Shown here: positions 7,945 through 17,578 of the stretch, piece after piece | How the letters are laid out: the number at the start of each line of letters is the position of its first letter | Position numbering within the stretch: position 1 is the stretch's first letter | NCBI RefSeq assembly: GCF_000359745.1 | Contig: NZ_AQHN01000055.1 | Span: 417,931-481,930, forward strand | Direction of reading: 5' to 3' | Length of the DNA: 64,000 bases | DNA from: Rhizobium freirei PRF 81 | Lineage (GTDB): Bacteria > Pseudomonadota > Alphaproteobacteria > Rhizobiales > Rhizobiaceae | The notes under the pieces: model-generated | Database searches by the model: none | The model's input: the letters and a program-made list of their open reading frames with translations, nothing else | Told to the model about the DNA's origin: nothing | Program-made: the position numbers and the translations under genes

Positions 7945-9441
7945 CTACCCGGCGGTCAATGTCCGCTTCACGGCGTTCTTCCATCCCTTCAGCTTGGCGT
8001 TTCGGGTCGTGCCGTCCATGTTCGGTTCAAACCGGCGATCGCGCGCCCAAGCCTTGGCGAAACCTTCGCGATCCGGCCACACGCCGGCTCTGCTGCCTGC
8101 CAGCCAGGCGGCCCCGAGTGCCGTGGTTTCCAGGATGGTTGGACGGTCCACGGGCGCATCCAGCAGATCGGCCAGCCGCTGCATCGTCCAGTCAGAGGCG
8201 ACCATGCCGCCATCGACGCGCAGCACCGTATGCTGGCCGCTGCCGCTGCGCCAATCCTTGTGCATGGCGTCCAGTAGATCCCGCGACTGATAGCAGACGG
8301 CCTCCAGCGCCGCCCGGACGATTTCCTCCGGACCTGTATTGCGGGTCAGCCCGAAGATCGCGCCGCGCGCATCGGGATCCCAATAAGGTGCTCCGAGACC
8401 GGTAAAGGCCGGGACGAGATAGACCTCCTGAAGCGGATCGGCCTTGGCCGCGAGATCGCCGGAATCGGAAGCGCGCTGGATTGCCTTCAAGCCATCGCGC
8501 AGCCACTGCACGGCAGCACCGGCGATGAAGATCGAGCCTTCCAGCGCATAGGTCGTCTCGCCGTTCAGCCGATAGGCGATGGTTGTCAGCAGACGGTTCT
8601 TCGAGCGCACCATGTCCGCGCCGGTATTCAGCAGCGCAAAGCAGCCGGTGCCGTAGGTGGATTTCATCATGCCGCGTTCGAAGCAGGCCTGGCCGATCGT
8701 CGCCGCCTGCTGGTCGCCGGCAACGCCGAGGATCGGGATTTCGGCGCCGAAATGCCTGGGATCGGTTACGCCGAAATCGGCAGCGCAGTCCTTCACCTCG
8801 GGAAGCATCGCAGCGGGCACGCGCAGGATATCCAGCAGCCGCTCGTCCCATTCGTTGCTGGCGATATTATACATCAAAGTCCGAGAGGCATTGGTCGCAT
8901 CGGTGAGGTAGCTCTTCCCCCCTGTCAGTCGCCAGATCAAAAAAGTGTCGATCGTGCCGAAGCAGAGTTCGCCCTTGGCAGCGCGAGCGCGCGCACCCTT
9001 CACATTGGTGAGCAGCCAGGAAAGTTTCGTTCCGGAGAAATAGGGATCCAGCAGCAGGCCGGTGCGACGGGTAAAGAGCGTCTCCAGATCCTGCCGCTTC
9101 AGCTTCTCGCAATAGTTTGCCGTACGGCGATCCTGCCAGACGATGGCATTGTGGATCGGCTTGCCGGTCTCGCGATCCCAGACGACGACGGTCTCGCGCT
9201 GATTGGTGATACCGAGCCCGGCGATATCCTTGGCGGTAATGCCGGCGGCTTCGATGGCCTTGCGGACGGTGAAGAGAACGGAGGACCAGATTTCCTCCGG
9301 ATCGTGTTCGACCCAGCTGGGCTTCGGATAATGCTGGGTGAACTCCTTCTGACCGACGCCGGCGACCTTCATCTTGCCGTCGAAAACGATAGCCCGCGTC
9401 GACGTCGTCCCCTGGTCGATCGCCAAGACATAACCGCTCAT
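7945..9441 (-). CDS. glpK: Glycerol kinase
   Basis: FGGY-family carbohydrate kinase of 498 residues, the expected length. It phosphorylates glycerol to sn-glycerol 3-phosphate in the cytosol. N-terminal phosphate-binding segment [13 protein letters not shown], substrate segment [23 protein letters not shown], and the C-terminal ATP-binding motif [18 protein letters not shown] are all present. It stands alone, with no glpD or glpF beside it; the start is ATG 9441 preceded by GGAGG. The 228 bp to the plus-strand bdhA holds both promoters. Confidence 0.95.
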   Translation of the reverse strand: MSGYVLAIDQGTTSTRAIVFDGKMKVAGVGQKEFTQHYPKPSWVEHDPEEIWSSVLFTVRKAIEAAGITAKDIAGLGITNQRETVVVWDRETGKPIHNAIVWQDRRTANYCEKLKRQDLETLFTRRTGLLLDPYFSGTKLSWLLTNVKGARARAAKGELCFGTIDTFLIWRLTGGKSYLTDATNASRTLMYNIASNEWDERLLDILRVPAAMLPEVKDCAADFGVTDPRHFGAEIPILGVAGDQQAATIGQACFERGMMKSTYGTGCFALLNTGADMVRSKNRLLTTIAYRLNGETTYALEGSIFIAGAAVQWLRDGLKAIQRASDSGDLAAKADPLQEVYLVPAFTGLGAPYWDPDARGAIFGLTRNTGPEEIVRAALEAVCYQSRDLLDAMHKDWRSGSGQHTVLRVDGGMVASDWTMQRLADLLDAPVDRPTILETTALGAAWLAGSRAGVWPDREGFAKAWARDRRFEPNMDGTTRNAKLKGWKNAVKRTLTAG

Positions 9442-9669
9442 GCATTCCTCCCTGTTTCCTTGGTATCAACAGATACGCGAGCAAAACGAATGTGAAAAGA
9501 AAGCGAAACGAAATTTTCCGCAGAAACTCGCTTTCCCGCCCATGCCATGGCGGTCGGCAGCATCGCGAAGGAACCTGACGGCGATACGATTGCCATGTTC
9601 GCGGGTTTGGGACTAGGTTCAAATGCTTTTGCATTGCAGCAGGAAGCTGCCCTGTCCAAGGAGAAGATC

Positions 9670-10446
9670 ATGGCAAGAACAGTTGTCGTCACCGGTTCCA
9701 CGAGCGGTATCGGCCTCGCGATCGCGACGGCCTTCGTCGCCAAGGGTGATAACGTCGTCATCAACGGCTTCGGAAAGCCCGAGGAAATCGATGGGATCAA
9801 GAACAAGCTGGAAGCCTCGGGCGGCGGCAAGGTGATCTATCATCCGGCCGACATGACGAAGCCTGCCGAGATCGCCGACATGATCGCAACGGCCAATAAC
9901 ACCTTCGGCAGCGTCGATGTTCTCGTCAACAATGCCGGCATCCAGCACGTCGAGAAGATCGAGGACTTCCCGATCGAGAAGTGGGACCAGATCATCGCGA
10001 TCAATCTGTCCAGCTCCTTCCACACGATCCGTGCCGCCATTCCACTGATGAAGGCGAAGAAGTACGGCCGCATCATCAACATCGCCTCGGCGCATGGCCT
10101 GGTCGCCTCCCCCTTCAAATCCGCCTATGTCGCTGCAAAACATGGTATACTTGGCCTGACCAAGACGGCAGCGCTCGAGCTTGCCGAATTCGGCGTCACG
10201 GTGAATGCCATTTGCCCAGGCTACGTCCTGACTCCGCTCGTCGAAAAGCAGATCCCGGACACGGCAAAGGCTCGCGGCATGACCGAGGAGCAGGTCAAGA
10301 ACGAGGTCATCCTCAAGGCTCAGCCCACGCATGAATTCGTCAAGGCCGAGGAGATCGGCGCCCTGTCGCTTTACCTTGCGAGCGACGAAGCGCGTCAGGT
10401 AACCGGCACGCACGTCTCGATTGACGGTGGCTGGACCGCGGAATAA
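9670..10446 (+). CDS. bdhA: D-3-hydroxybutyrate dehydrogenase
   Basis: NAD-dependent short-chain dehydrogenase of 258 residues, the usual length. It interconverts 3-hydroxybutyrate and acetoacetate in polyhydroxybutyrate and ketone-body use. Rossmann motif TGSTSGIGLAIA, NNAGIQHVEKIEDFP, catalytic Ser in IASAHGLVASPFKSAYVAAK with the YxxxK pair, and the C-terminal HVSIDGGWTAE match bacterial BdhA closely. Start ATG 9670 follows AAGGAGAAG; the open frame extends upstream but lacks support. It precedes xdhA by 71 bp, which in rhizobia is a recurrent arrangement, though a shared transcript is not proven. Confidence 0.93.
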   Translation: MARTVVVTGSTSGIGLAIATAFVAKGDNVVINGFGKPEEIDGIKNKLEASGGGKVIYHPADMTKPAEIADMIATANNTFGSVDVLVNNAGIQHVEKIEDFPIEKWDQIIAINLSSSFHTIRAAIPLMKAKKYGRIINIASAHGLVASPFKSAYVAAKHGILGLTKTAALELAEFGVTVNAICPGYVLTPLVEKQIPDTAKARGMTEEQVKNEVILKAQPTHEFVKAEEIGALSLYLASDEARQVTGTHVSIDGGWTAE

Positions 10447-10517
10447 CCATATGCGGTTAGGGCCGGATTCGCGCCAGCGCCTCCGGCCCCGACAAACGAA
10501 GAATAAACGGGAACGAC

Positions 10518-11987
10518 ATGAGCGACAGCATCCGCTTTATCCTCAACGGCGAGGATATCACGCTATCCAGCCTGCGCCCGACCGAGACGCTGCTCGACTT
10601 CCTGCGCCTCAAGCGACGCCTGACGGGAACCAAGGAAGGATGCGCGGAAGGCGACTGCGGCGCCTGCACCGTGCTGGTCGGCCGGCTGATCGATGGCGGG
10701 CTTCATTATGAGTCGGTCAATGCCTGCATCCGCTTCGTCGGCTCGCTGCATGCAACCCATGTCGTTACCGTCGAACATCTCGCCGCGCAGAACGGCACGC
10801 TTCATCCGGTGCAGCAGGCCATGGTCGATTGCCACGGCTCGCAATGCGGTTTCTGTACGCCTGGCTTCGTCATGTCGCTTTACGGCCTCTGGCTGACGAC
10901 GGAAAAGCCGAGCCGGGCCCAGATCGAGAAGTCGCTGCAGGGCAATCTCTGTCGTTGCACCGGCTACGAGCCGATCATCAAGGCCGCCGAGCAGGTTAGC
11001 CAGAAGCGGCCGAGCGCACTCTTCGATCCACTCGAGAGGACGAGGGCCGATATCATCGCCCGCCTGTGGGCGATGCAGGGCGGCGACACCATCGAGATTG
11101 CCGAGGGCGAGGATCGCCTCATCGTGCCCGGTTCCGTCTCGGAGCTGGCGCGGATACTTGCCGACGAACCGAATGCGACGGTTGTCGCCGGCTCGACCGA
11201 TGTCGGGCTCTGGGTCACGAAACAAATGCGCCGGCTCAACCCGGTCGTCTTCATCAACCATTTGACCGAACTGCAGAAGATCTCGGTGGAAGCGAAAGGG
11301 CTGACCATCGGCGCCGGCGTCACCTACAGCCGCGCCTTTGCCGTGATCGCCGAAAAGATCCCGGCCATGGCCAACCTCATCGACCGCATCGGCGGCGAGC
11401 AGGTGCGCAATATGGGCACCATCGGCGGCAACATCGCCAACGGCTCGCCGATCGGCGACACGCCCCCACCGCTGATCGCGCTTAGCGCAACGGTCAAACT
11501 CCGTTCGACGGCAGGCACGCGCAGCCTGCCGCTGGAGGATTTCTTCATCGACTATGGCAAGCAGGATCGCAATCCCGGCGAGTTCGTGGAGAGTATCTTC
11601 GTGCCCTATCCCGCCGACGATGCGCGTTTCGCCGTCTACAAAATCTCCAAGCGCCGCGACGAGGATATTTCGGCCGCCTGCGGCGCCTTCCATCTGTCGC
11701 TGGACACTGCCGGTAATGTCGCCGATATCCGCATCGCCTTCGGAGGCATGGCCGGCACGCCGAAGCGCGCCCGCAGCGTCGAGGCGGAGCTGATCGGCAA
11801 GCCGTGGACGGAGGCAGCCGTCACCGCTGCGCGCGATGCCTTCGACAACGACTACACGCCGCTGACCGACTGGCGCGCCTCGGCCGACTATCGGCAATTG
11901 ACCGCCAAGAACCTTCTCATCCGCTTCTACCTGGAGACGGCCGGTGCACCGCAGGAACTGAAGCGCTTCGCGACCGCGGAGGCCTGA
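10518..11987 (+). CDS. xdhA: Xanthine dehydrogenase small subunit (2Fe-2S and FAD)
   Basis: 489 residues. The first [2Fe-2S] site is in CAEGDCGACTVLV, the second in CGFCTPGFV and CRCTGYEP. The FAD-binding domain follows with VVAGSTDVGLW and the GGEQVRNMGTIGGNIANGSP flavin motif, then the CO-dehydrogenase flavoprotein C-terminal domain. It passes electrons from the molybdenum site on XdhB to NAD+ in the oxidation of hypoxanthine to xanthine to urate. Its stop is 3 bp before xdhB, so the two are co-translated. It is the first gene of the purine degradation set. Confidence 0.95.
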   Translation: MSDSIRFILNGEDITLSSLRPTETLLDFLRLKRRLTGTKEGCAEGDCGACTVLVGRLIDGGLHYESVNACIRFVGSLHATHVVTVEHLAAQNGTLHPVQQAMVDCHGSQCGFCTPGFVMSLYGLWLTTEKPSRAQIEKSLQGNLCRCTGYEPIIKAAEQVSQKRPSALFDPLERTRADIIARLWAMQGGDTIEIAEGEDRLIVPGSVSELARILADEPNATVVAGSTDVGLWVTKQMRRLNPVVFINHLTELQKISVEAKGLTIGAGVTYSRAFAVIAEKIPAMANLIDRIGGEQVRNMGTIGGNIANGSPIGDTPPPLIALSATVKLRSTAGTRSLPLEDFFIDYGKQDRNPGEFVESIFVPYPADDARFAVYKISKRRDEDISAACGAFHLSLDTAGNVADIRIAFGGMAGTPKRARSVEAELIGKPWTEAAVTAARDAFDNDYTPLTDWRASADYRQLTAKNLLIRFYLETAGAPQELKRFATAEA

Positions 11988-11990
11988 ACC

Positions 11991-14330
11991 ATGGACAAAT
12001 CCACTTTCGAAGAACACAAGGTCGTCATTAACGGATCGATGCACGGTTCGCTGCGCCATGATTCCGCACATAAGCATGTGACCGGAGCCGCCGATTACAT
12101 CGACGATATTCCGGAGCCTGCCGGGCTGCTGCACGGCGCGCTCGGCCTTTCCGACCGCGCCCATGCCGAAATCGCTGGCATCGACCTCTCGGCCGTCAGA
12201 GCCTATCCGGGCGTCGTCTGGGTGTTCACCGGCATCGACATTCCCGGCGTCAACGACACCAGCTCCAACGGCATGCATGACGAGCCTCTGCTTGCCGAAG
12301 CGAAGGTCGAGTTCCATGGCCAGCCGATCTTCGCGGTCATCGCCGAAACGCGCGATGCGGCGCGCCAGGCCGCGCGCCTTGCCAAGATCGATTATCGCGA
12401 CCTGCCGCATTGGAGCGATATCGACGGGGCGCTCGCCAACGGCGCGCCGCTCGTCTACGAGCCGATGACGCTCAAGCGCGGCGAGCCGGAAGCCGAAATG
12501 GCCAACGCCAGGCATCGCATCAAGGCGCAGATGCGCATCGGCGGACAGGAGCATTTCTACCTCGAGAGCCATATCGCCATGGCGATCCCCGGCGAAGACG
12601 ACGAAGTCGCCGTCTGGTCGTCGACGCAGCATCCGAGCGAAATCCAGCACATCGTCGGCCATGTCCTCGGCATTCCATCCAACGCCGTGACGGTCAATGT
12701 GCGCCGCATGGGCGGCGGCTTCGGCGGCAAGGAAACGCAGGGCAACCAGTTTGCGGCGCTCGCCGCCGTCGCCGCCAAGAAGCTCGGCCGCGCCATCAAA
12801 TTCCGGCCCGACCGCGACGAGGACATGAGCGCCACGGGCAAGCGGCACGACTTCCTGGTGGACTACGAAGTCGGCTTCGACGATGACGGCCGCATCCGCG
12901 CGGTCGATGCGACTTATGCCGCTCGCTGCGGCTTCTCATCCGATCTTTCCGGCCCGGTCACCGACCGTGCGCTCTTCCATGCGGATTCCAGCTATTTCTA
13001 CCCGCATGTACATCTGGTGTCGAAGCCGCTGAAAACGCACACTGTCTCCAACACTGCCTTCCGCGGCTTCGGCGGTCCGCAAGGCATGGTCGGCGGCGAA
13101 CGCATGATCGAGGAGATCGCCTATGCGCTCGGCAAGGACCCCTTGGAAATCCGCCGCGCCAATTTCTACGGCCAGCCGGGCTCTGGCCGGACGCTGACCC
13201 CCTATCACCAGGAAGTCACCGACAACATCATCAACCGCATCGTCGACGAGCTGGAACAGACCTCCGACTACCAGGCACGGCGCAATGCCATCATCGAGTT
13301 CAACCGCTCCAGCCGTTTCATCCGCAAGGGCATTGCGCTGACGCCGGTGAAATTCGGCATTTCCTTCACCATGACCGCCTTCAACCAGGCCGGAGCGCTG
13401 GTGCATGTCTATCAGGATGGCTCCATCCACCTGAACCATGGCGGCACAGAGATGGGCCAGGGCCTCTACACCAAGGTGGCGCAGGTCTTGGCCGACAGTT
13501 TCCAGGTCGATATCGACAGGGTGAAAATCACCGCGACGACGACCGGCAAGGTGCCGAATACTTCGGCGACCGCGGCTTCATCCGGCTCAGACCTGAACGG
13601 CATGGCCGCCTTCGATGCCGCCCGGCAAATCAAGGAGCGGCTCGTCGCTTTTGCAGCGGAAAAGTGGGGCGTCGGCACTGAAGACGTACAGTTCCTGCCG
13701 AACCGAGTGCGCGTCGGCAATGAGGAAATCCCCTTCCCGGATTTCGTCAAGCAGGCCTATTTCGCCCGCGTCCAGCTCTCGGCTGCCGGCTTCTACAAGA
13801 CGCCGAAGATCCACTGGGACCGCAAGGCCGGTCGCGGCACGCCCTTCTATTATTTCTCCTATGGCGCCGCCTGCTCGGAAGTGTCGATCGATACGCTGAC
13901 GGGCGAATATCTGATCGACCGTACCGATATCCTCCACGATGTCGGACGCTCCCTCAATCCAGCGATCGATATCGGCCAGGTCGAAGGCGCCTTCGTGCAG
14001 GGCATGGGCTGGCTGACGACCGAAGAGCTCTGGTGGGACGCGAGGGGCCGTCTGCGCACGCATGCGCCCTCCACCTACAAGATCCCGCTTGCCTCCGACC
14101 GGCCGAAGATCTTCAACGTGCGTCTGGCGGAATGGTCCGAAAACGCGGAAGCCACCATCGGCCGCTCGAAGGCCGTCGGCGAGCCACCCTTCATGCTCAG
14201 CATATCGGTGCTCGAGGCACTTTCGATGGCGGTCGCCAGCGTCGCGGATTACCGCGTCTGCCCGCGCCTCGATGCGCCGGCAACGCCGGAGAGGGTGCTG
14301 ATGGCGGTCGAGCGGCTCAAGGGAATGTGA
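11991..14330 (+). CDS. xdhB: Xanthine dehydrogenase molybdopterin-binding large subunit
   Basis: 779 residues, usual for bacterial XdhB. It holds the molybdenum cofactor where hypoxanthine and xanthine are hydroxylated. Aldehyde oxidase/xanthine dehydrogenase a/b hammerhead domain at the N-terminus (GAADYIDDIPEPAGLLHGAL), molybdopterin site with MGGGFGGKETQ, substrate region AFRGFGGPQG, and the C-terminal catalytic Glu region VGEPPFMLSISV. In many rhizobia xdhC, the cofactor-insertion factor, follows; here only about 150 bp without a gene follow before an unrelated small gene, so xdhC must be elsewhere. Confidence 0.95.
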   Translation: MDKSTFEEHKVVINGSMHGSLRHDSAHKHVTGAADYIDDIPEPAGLLHGALGLSDRAHAEIAGIDLSAVRAYPGVVWVFTGIDIPGVNDTSSNGMHDEPLLAEAKVEFHGQPIFAVIAETRDAARQAARLAKIDYRDLPHWSDIDGALANGAPLVYEPMTLKRGEPEAEMANARHRIKAQMRIGGQEHFYLESHIAMAIPGEDDEVAVWSSTQHPSEIQHIVGHVLGIPSNAVTVNVRRMGGGFGGKETQGNQFAALAAVAAKKLGRAIKFRPDRDEDMSATGKRHDFLVDYEVGFDDDGRIRAVDATYAARCGFSSDLSGPVTDRALFHADSSYFYPHVHLVSKPLKTHTVSNTAFRGFGGPQGMVGGERMIEEIAYALGKDPLEIRRANFYGQPGSGRTLTPYHQEVTDNIINRIVDELEQTSDYQARRNAIIEFNRSSRFIRKGIALTPVKFGISFTMTAFNQAGALVHVYQDGSIHLNHGGTEMGQGLYTKVAQVLADSFQVDIDRVKITATTTGKVPNTSATAASSGSDLNGMAAFDAARQIKERLVAFAAEKWGVGTEDVQFLPNRVRVGNEEIPFPDFVKQAYFARVQLSAAGFYKTPKIHWDRKAGRGTPFYYFSYGAACSEVSIDTLTGEYLIDRTDILHDVGRSLNPAIDIGQVEGAFVQGMGWLTTEELWWDARGRLRTHAPSTYKIPLASDRPKIFNVRLAEWSENAEATIGRSKAVGEPPFMLSISVLEALSMAVASVADYRVCPRLDAPATPERVLMAVERLKGM

Positions 14331-14358
14331 TGTCCTTTAGAGGACGAACTGGAGATTC

Positions 14359-14378
14359 GAGTATGCTGCGGCATACTC
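14359..14378 (+). terminator. Stem-loop after xdhB
   Basis: Perfect 8 bp stem GAGTATGC / GCATACTC with a TGCG loop, 28 bp after the xdhB stop. It is not followed by a T-run, so it may act in Rho-dependent end formation or transcript protection rather than as an intrinsic terminator. Confidence 0.4.
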
Positions 14379-14484
14379 AAATCATAAAGGTTGCGACCAA
14401 TCCTTTAAAACCTCACCCATCCGCGCCCTAGCCATCCTCATCGAAATCGGCAATGAAGGAGAAGCATCCAAAGCTCCTTGCCAC

Positions 14485-14688
14485 CTACAGCAGCCGCCTA
14501 TCGTCATAACGCGGCTCGCGCCCATCCAGAAATCCAAGATCGCGCTTCAGCCGGTCCGGCATCTCGTCAAGATCCAGATTCGGCGATGGCTCGGCACGCT
14601 TCGCAAAGACCTGCATCAACGATTCCAGAACCCGTGCCAGAACCGTGGGCCGGGCTACTTCCACCTGCTCCACGACATAGCAATCCAT
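14485..14688 (-). CDS. Small DUF1127-type protein
   Basis: A 67-residue protein with the C-terminal pattern typical of DUF1127 (LKRDLGFLDGREPRYDDRR), preceded by an amphipathic helix (VLARVLESLMQVFAKRA). DUF1127 proteins are small Arg-rich alphaproteobacterial proteins, some linked to RNA binding and phosphate or carbon metabolism; the function of this one is unknown. It diverges from the LysR gene at 14791, a common pairing, and is probably controlled by it. Confidence 0.65.
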   Translation of the reverse strand: MDCYVVEQVEVARPTVLARVLESLMQVFAKRAEPSPNLDLDEMPDRLKRDLGFLDGREPRYDDRRLL

Positions 14689-14790
14689 AACGACACCTCA
14701 ATTAAATCAGCGATATAAATTGCAGTTTGGCGTGAAAAATGCTGAAATTCCAATTGAAGTATCATCTGCATACATAAAGAGAGCTTATTC

Positions 14791-15687
14791 ATGAAGCTGT
14801 CCAAACGCTTCCCTCTGAATGCACTTCGCGTCTTCGAGGCTGCCGCCCGGCTCGGCAGCTTTACGCGGGCCGGCGAAGAGCTCGGCATGACGCAGACGGC
14901 GGTCAGCTATCAGATCAAGCTTCTGGAAGAGACAACGGGCGAGCCGCTTTTCCTGCGCCGCCCGCGACAGATTCTATTGACGGAAGCGGGAGAACAGCTA
15001 GCCCCGAAAGTGGCAGAAGCTTTTGCCATGCTGCAGGACGCCGTGGCCTCGATCAGCGGCGACGCCGAAACGACGCTGCACATCCACTCCACCCCTACAT
15101 TCGCGTCCCAGTGGCTGGCGCAGCACATCGGCACGTTTCAGCTCAAGCACCCCAAGATTGCCGTTCGCCTCGCCACTTCGGGATCGATCATCGACTTCGC
15201 CCGGGAACCGTCCGACATTGCCATCCGTGCCGGGCGCGGAACATGGCCCGGATTGCGCGCACATCTGCTGATGAAGATGCATTTCACGCCCATGCTGAGC
15301 CCAGCCCTGGCCGCGACGATCGGCGGCGTGCATGAGCCGACCGACCTCCTCAAGCTGCGCATCATCGATGCCGGCGATCCATGGTGGGTTCAATGGTTTC
15401 AGGAAGCCGGCGTACCGGATCCCGGGCTTCAAGGCAGGCCGCGCAGCCGGCTCGGCGCCCAGTCCTTCGAGGCAAGCGCCGCCATAGCGGGCCAGGGAGT
15501 GGCCGTGCTAACCCCCGAATTCTACGCGGATGACCTGGCCTCCGGCCGTTTGATCCAGCCCTTCGATCTGCTCTCGACCGACGGCTCCGACTATTGGATC
15601 GCCTATCCCGAAAACAGGCGGCACACGCCGCGCATCCGCGCATTCAGGGACTGGATCCTCGGCGAATTCGGCATGCCGCTCGATTAG
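14791..15687 (+). CDS. LysR family regulator, GcvA-like
   Basis: 298 residues. The N-terminal winged helix-turn-helix is clear (FPLNALRVFEAAARLGSFTRAGEELGMTQTAVSYQIKLLEE, described here in overlapping parts). The PBP2-type effector domain has HSTPTFASQWLAQHI and DFAREPSDIAIRAGRG, which are hallmarks of the GcvA-like subgroup. It diverges from the DUF1127 gene; the 102 bp between them is AT-rich and would hold the operator. Position in the purine region does not prove that it regulates purine genes. Confidence 0.9.
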   Translation: MKLSKRFPLNALRVFEAAARLGSFTRAGEELGMTQTAVSYQIKLLEETTGEPLFLRRPRQILLTEAGEQLAPKVAEAFAMLQDAVASISGDAETTLHIHSTPTFASQWLAQHIGTFQLKHPKIAVRLATSGSIIDFAREPSDIAIRAGRGTWPGLRAHLLMKMHFTPMLSPALAATIGGVHEPTDLLKLRIIDAGDPWWVQWFQEAGVPDPGLQGRPRSRLGAQSFEASAAIAGQGVAVLTPEFYADDLASGRLIQPFDLLSTDGSDYWIAYPENRRHTPRIRAFRDWILGEFGMPLD

Positions 15688-15689
15688 GG

Positions 15690-15733
15690 TGATCCCGGGA
15701 AAGGGGCGCAACGGTTCCGCGTCCGGAATTGCG
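15690..15733 (+). repeat. Palindromic interspersed element, degenerate copy D
   Basis: This 44 bp stretch aligns without gaps to the element at 59781-59824. The right half is almost the same (CGTCCGGAATTGCG is identical), but the left arm has decayed (TGATCCCGGGAAA) so the palindrome is lost. It is followed by a similar tail (AAnCAACGG). It overlaps the region just after the LysR stop codon. Confidence 0.55.
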
Positions 15734-15791
15734 TAAAAGCAACGGGACGGAGTGGTTCAAAAATTCGTGAAGAGCCGGACTGCTGCAGCGC

Positions 15792-16130
15792 TCACTCGGA
15801 CATATCGGGCGCATAGAAGCAGCGCGGCGTATTCTCGTCCGGAAACAGACAGAGATGATAGGCGCCATCCGGCGAGTGCATCGCTTTCCTCTGCGGCAGG
15901 GTGAAGATGTGCTCACGCGTCACGCTGTGATGATCGCCGGGATTGATCGTCACCCGATAGCCGCCTGGGATGATCGTGACCGTGCGCGAGGGGATCATCT
16001 GGCAATCCCCGCTCTCACCATCGCCATTGCAACAGTAGGGATCATAAGACCAGCCGGAAGGCGCGTCGTGCGCCATGGCAGAGACTGCGAAAAAAAGAAA
16101 GACGAGCGCCAGAATACCACGCATGGGCAA
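15792..16130 (-). CDS. Small secreted cysteine-containing protein, function unknown
   Basis: 112 residues with a clear signal peptide (MRGILALVFLFFAVSAMA-H). The mature part has five cysteines, in DPYCCNGDGESGDC, YHLCLF and PRCFYAP, and the patterns CCNGDGE and IPGGYRVTINPGDH, suggesting a disulfide-bonded periplasmic protein. I recognise it as resembling a conserved hypothetical protein of rhizobia but know no function. Its start may be ATG 16130 or the in-frame ATG two codons later. It is isolated between the LysR and puuD genes. Confidence 0.65.
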   Translation of the reverse strand: MPMRGILALVFLFFAVSAMAHDAPSGWSYDPYCCNGDGESGDCQMIPSRTVTIIPGGYRVTINPGDHHSVTREHIFTLPQRKAMHSPDGAYHLCLFPDENTPRCFYAPDMSE

Positions 16131-16339
16131 TTCTCCGTCGAAAAATAGGCGGCCGCCGCGGACACGGTCCGCTTCCAGCAGCCGACGGCATTTTAGTAAA
16201 AACTGCTATAACCTGAGATAATGCGCTCCGGGCGCACGACAAGATCGAAGCTTTCGGTCGGCTCACCAAACTCTCTCCTTCCATCCGACCTCAACATTTT
16301 GCAAAGTGCCGAGTCGAAGAACGAAAAAAGGGGACCGGA

Positions 16340-17578
16340 ATGTATGAATACGCCATAGCGTGGGAGTGGCTCGCCTTTGCCGCACGCTGGTTCCACGTCA
16401 TAACCGCCATTGCCTGGATCGGTTCGTCTTTCTACTTCATCGCGCTCGATCTCGGGCTGGTGAAGCGGCCGCATCTTCCGCCTGGCGCCTATGGCGAGGA
16501 ATGGCAGGTTCACGGCGGCGGCTTCTATCATATCCAGAAATATCTCGTCGCTCCCGCGCAAATGCCCGAGCATCTGACCTGGTTCAAATATGAGAGCTAT
16601 TTCACCTGGCTTTCCGGCTTCCTGATGATGTGCATCGTCTATTATGGCGGCGCCAACCTCTTCCTCATCGACCGGCATGTGCTTGACGTCAGCGTTCCCG
16701 TCGCGATCATAATTTCGCTGGCGTCGCTCGCCGTCGGCTGGATCATCTACGATCTGCTCTGCAAGTCGCCGCTCAGCAACAATACCTGGGGTCTGATGAT
16801 CGTGCTCTATGCCGTTCTGGTCTTCATGGCCTGGGGCTACACGCATCTCTTCACCGGCCGCGCCGCTTTCCTGCATCTCGGCGCCTTCACGGCGACGATC
16901 ATGTCGGCCAACGTCTTCATGATCATCATCCCCAATCAGAAGATCGTCGTCGCAGACCTCATCGCCGGTCGCACCCCCGACCCGAAATACGGCCGCATCG
17001 CCAAGCAGCGCTCGCTGCACAACAACTACCTGACGCTGCCCGTCATCTTCTTCATGCTGTCGAACCACTATCCCCTGGCCTTCGGCACGGCCTACAACTG
17101 GGTCATCGCAGCGCTGGTCTTCCTGATGGGCGTCACCATCCGCCACTGGTTCAACACGACGCATGCCCGCCAGGGTCGTCCGACCTGGACGTGGATCGTC
17201 ACGCTCGTCCTCTTCATCGTCATCATATGGCTTTCAACCGTTCCGAAAGTGCTGACCGGCGAAAAAGAAGCCAACGTCGTCTCGCCTGCCTTCCAGCAAT
17301 TCGCCTCGGACCAGCATTTCCCCGCAGTCAAGCAGATGATCTCGACGCGCTGTTCCATGTGCCACGCGGCAGAACCCGTCTATGAGGGCATTGTCCGCGC
17401 GCCGAAGGACGTCAGGCTGGAAAATGACGAAGAAATCGCTATGCATGCCCGGGAAATCTATATCCAGGCCGGGCGCAGCCATGCCATGCCTCCGGGCAAC
17501 GTCACCGATGTGACGCCCGAGGAGCGCAAATTGCTGGTCGCCTGGTTCGAAAGCTCCATCGGAGAAAAAAGCCAATGA
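16340..17578 (+). CDS. puuD: Membrane urate hydroxylase/oxidase with cytochrome c domain
   Basis: Membrane-bound urate oxidase of 412 residues that converts urate to 5-hydroxyisourate and passes electrons to the respiratory chain. The N-terminal part has about eight membrane segments (starting AFAARWFHVITAIAWIGSSF) and conserved histidines. The C-terminal about 90 residues form a periplasmic cytochrome c domain with the haem motif CSMCH and a later Met ligand (SHAMPPGN). It replaces the cofactor-free uricase. Its stop overlaps the guaD start (ATGA at 17575-17578), so the two are coupled. Confidence 0.93.
   Translation: MYEYAIAWEWLAFAARWFHVITAIAWIGSSFYFIALDLGLVKRPHLPPGAYGEEWQVHGGGFYHIQKYLVAPAQMPEHLTWFKYESYFTWLSGFLMMCIVYYGGANLFLIDRHVLDVSVPVAIIISLASLAVGWIIYDLLCKSPLSNNTWGLMIVLYAVLVFMAWGYTHLFTGRAAFLHLGAFTATIMSANVFMIIIPNQKIVVADLIAGRTPDPKYGRIAKQRSLHNNYLTLPVIFFMLSNHYPLAFGTAYNWVIAALVFLMGVTIRHWFNTTHARQGRPTWTWIVTLVLFIVIIWLSTVPKVLTGEKEANVVSPAFQQFASDQHFPAVKQMISTRCSMCHAAEPVYEGIVRAPKDVRLENDEEIAMHAREIYIQAGRSHAMPPGNVTDVTPEERKLLVAWFESSIGEKSQ

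Noticed and set aside
10563..12848. Minus-strand open frame of 761 codons across xdhAB
   Set aside because: Antisense shadow of xanthine dehydrogenase genes.
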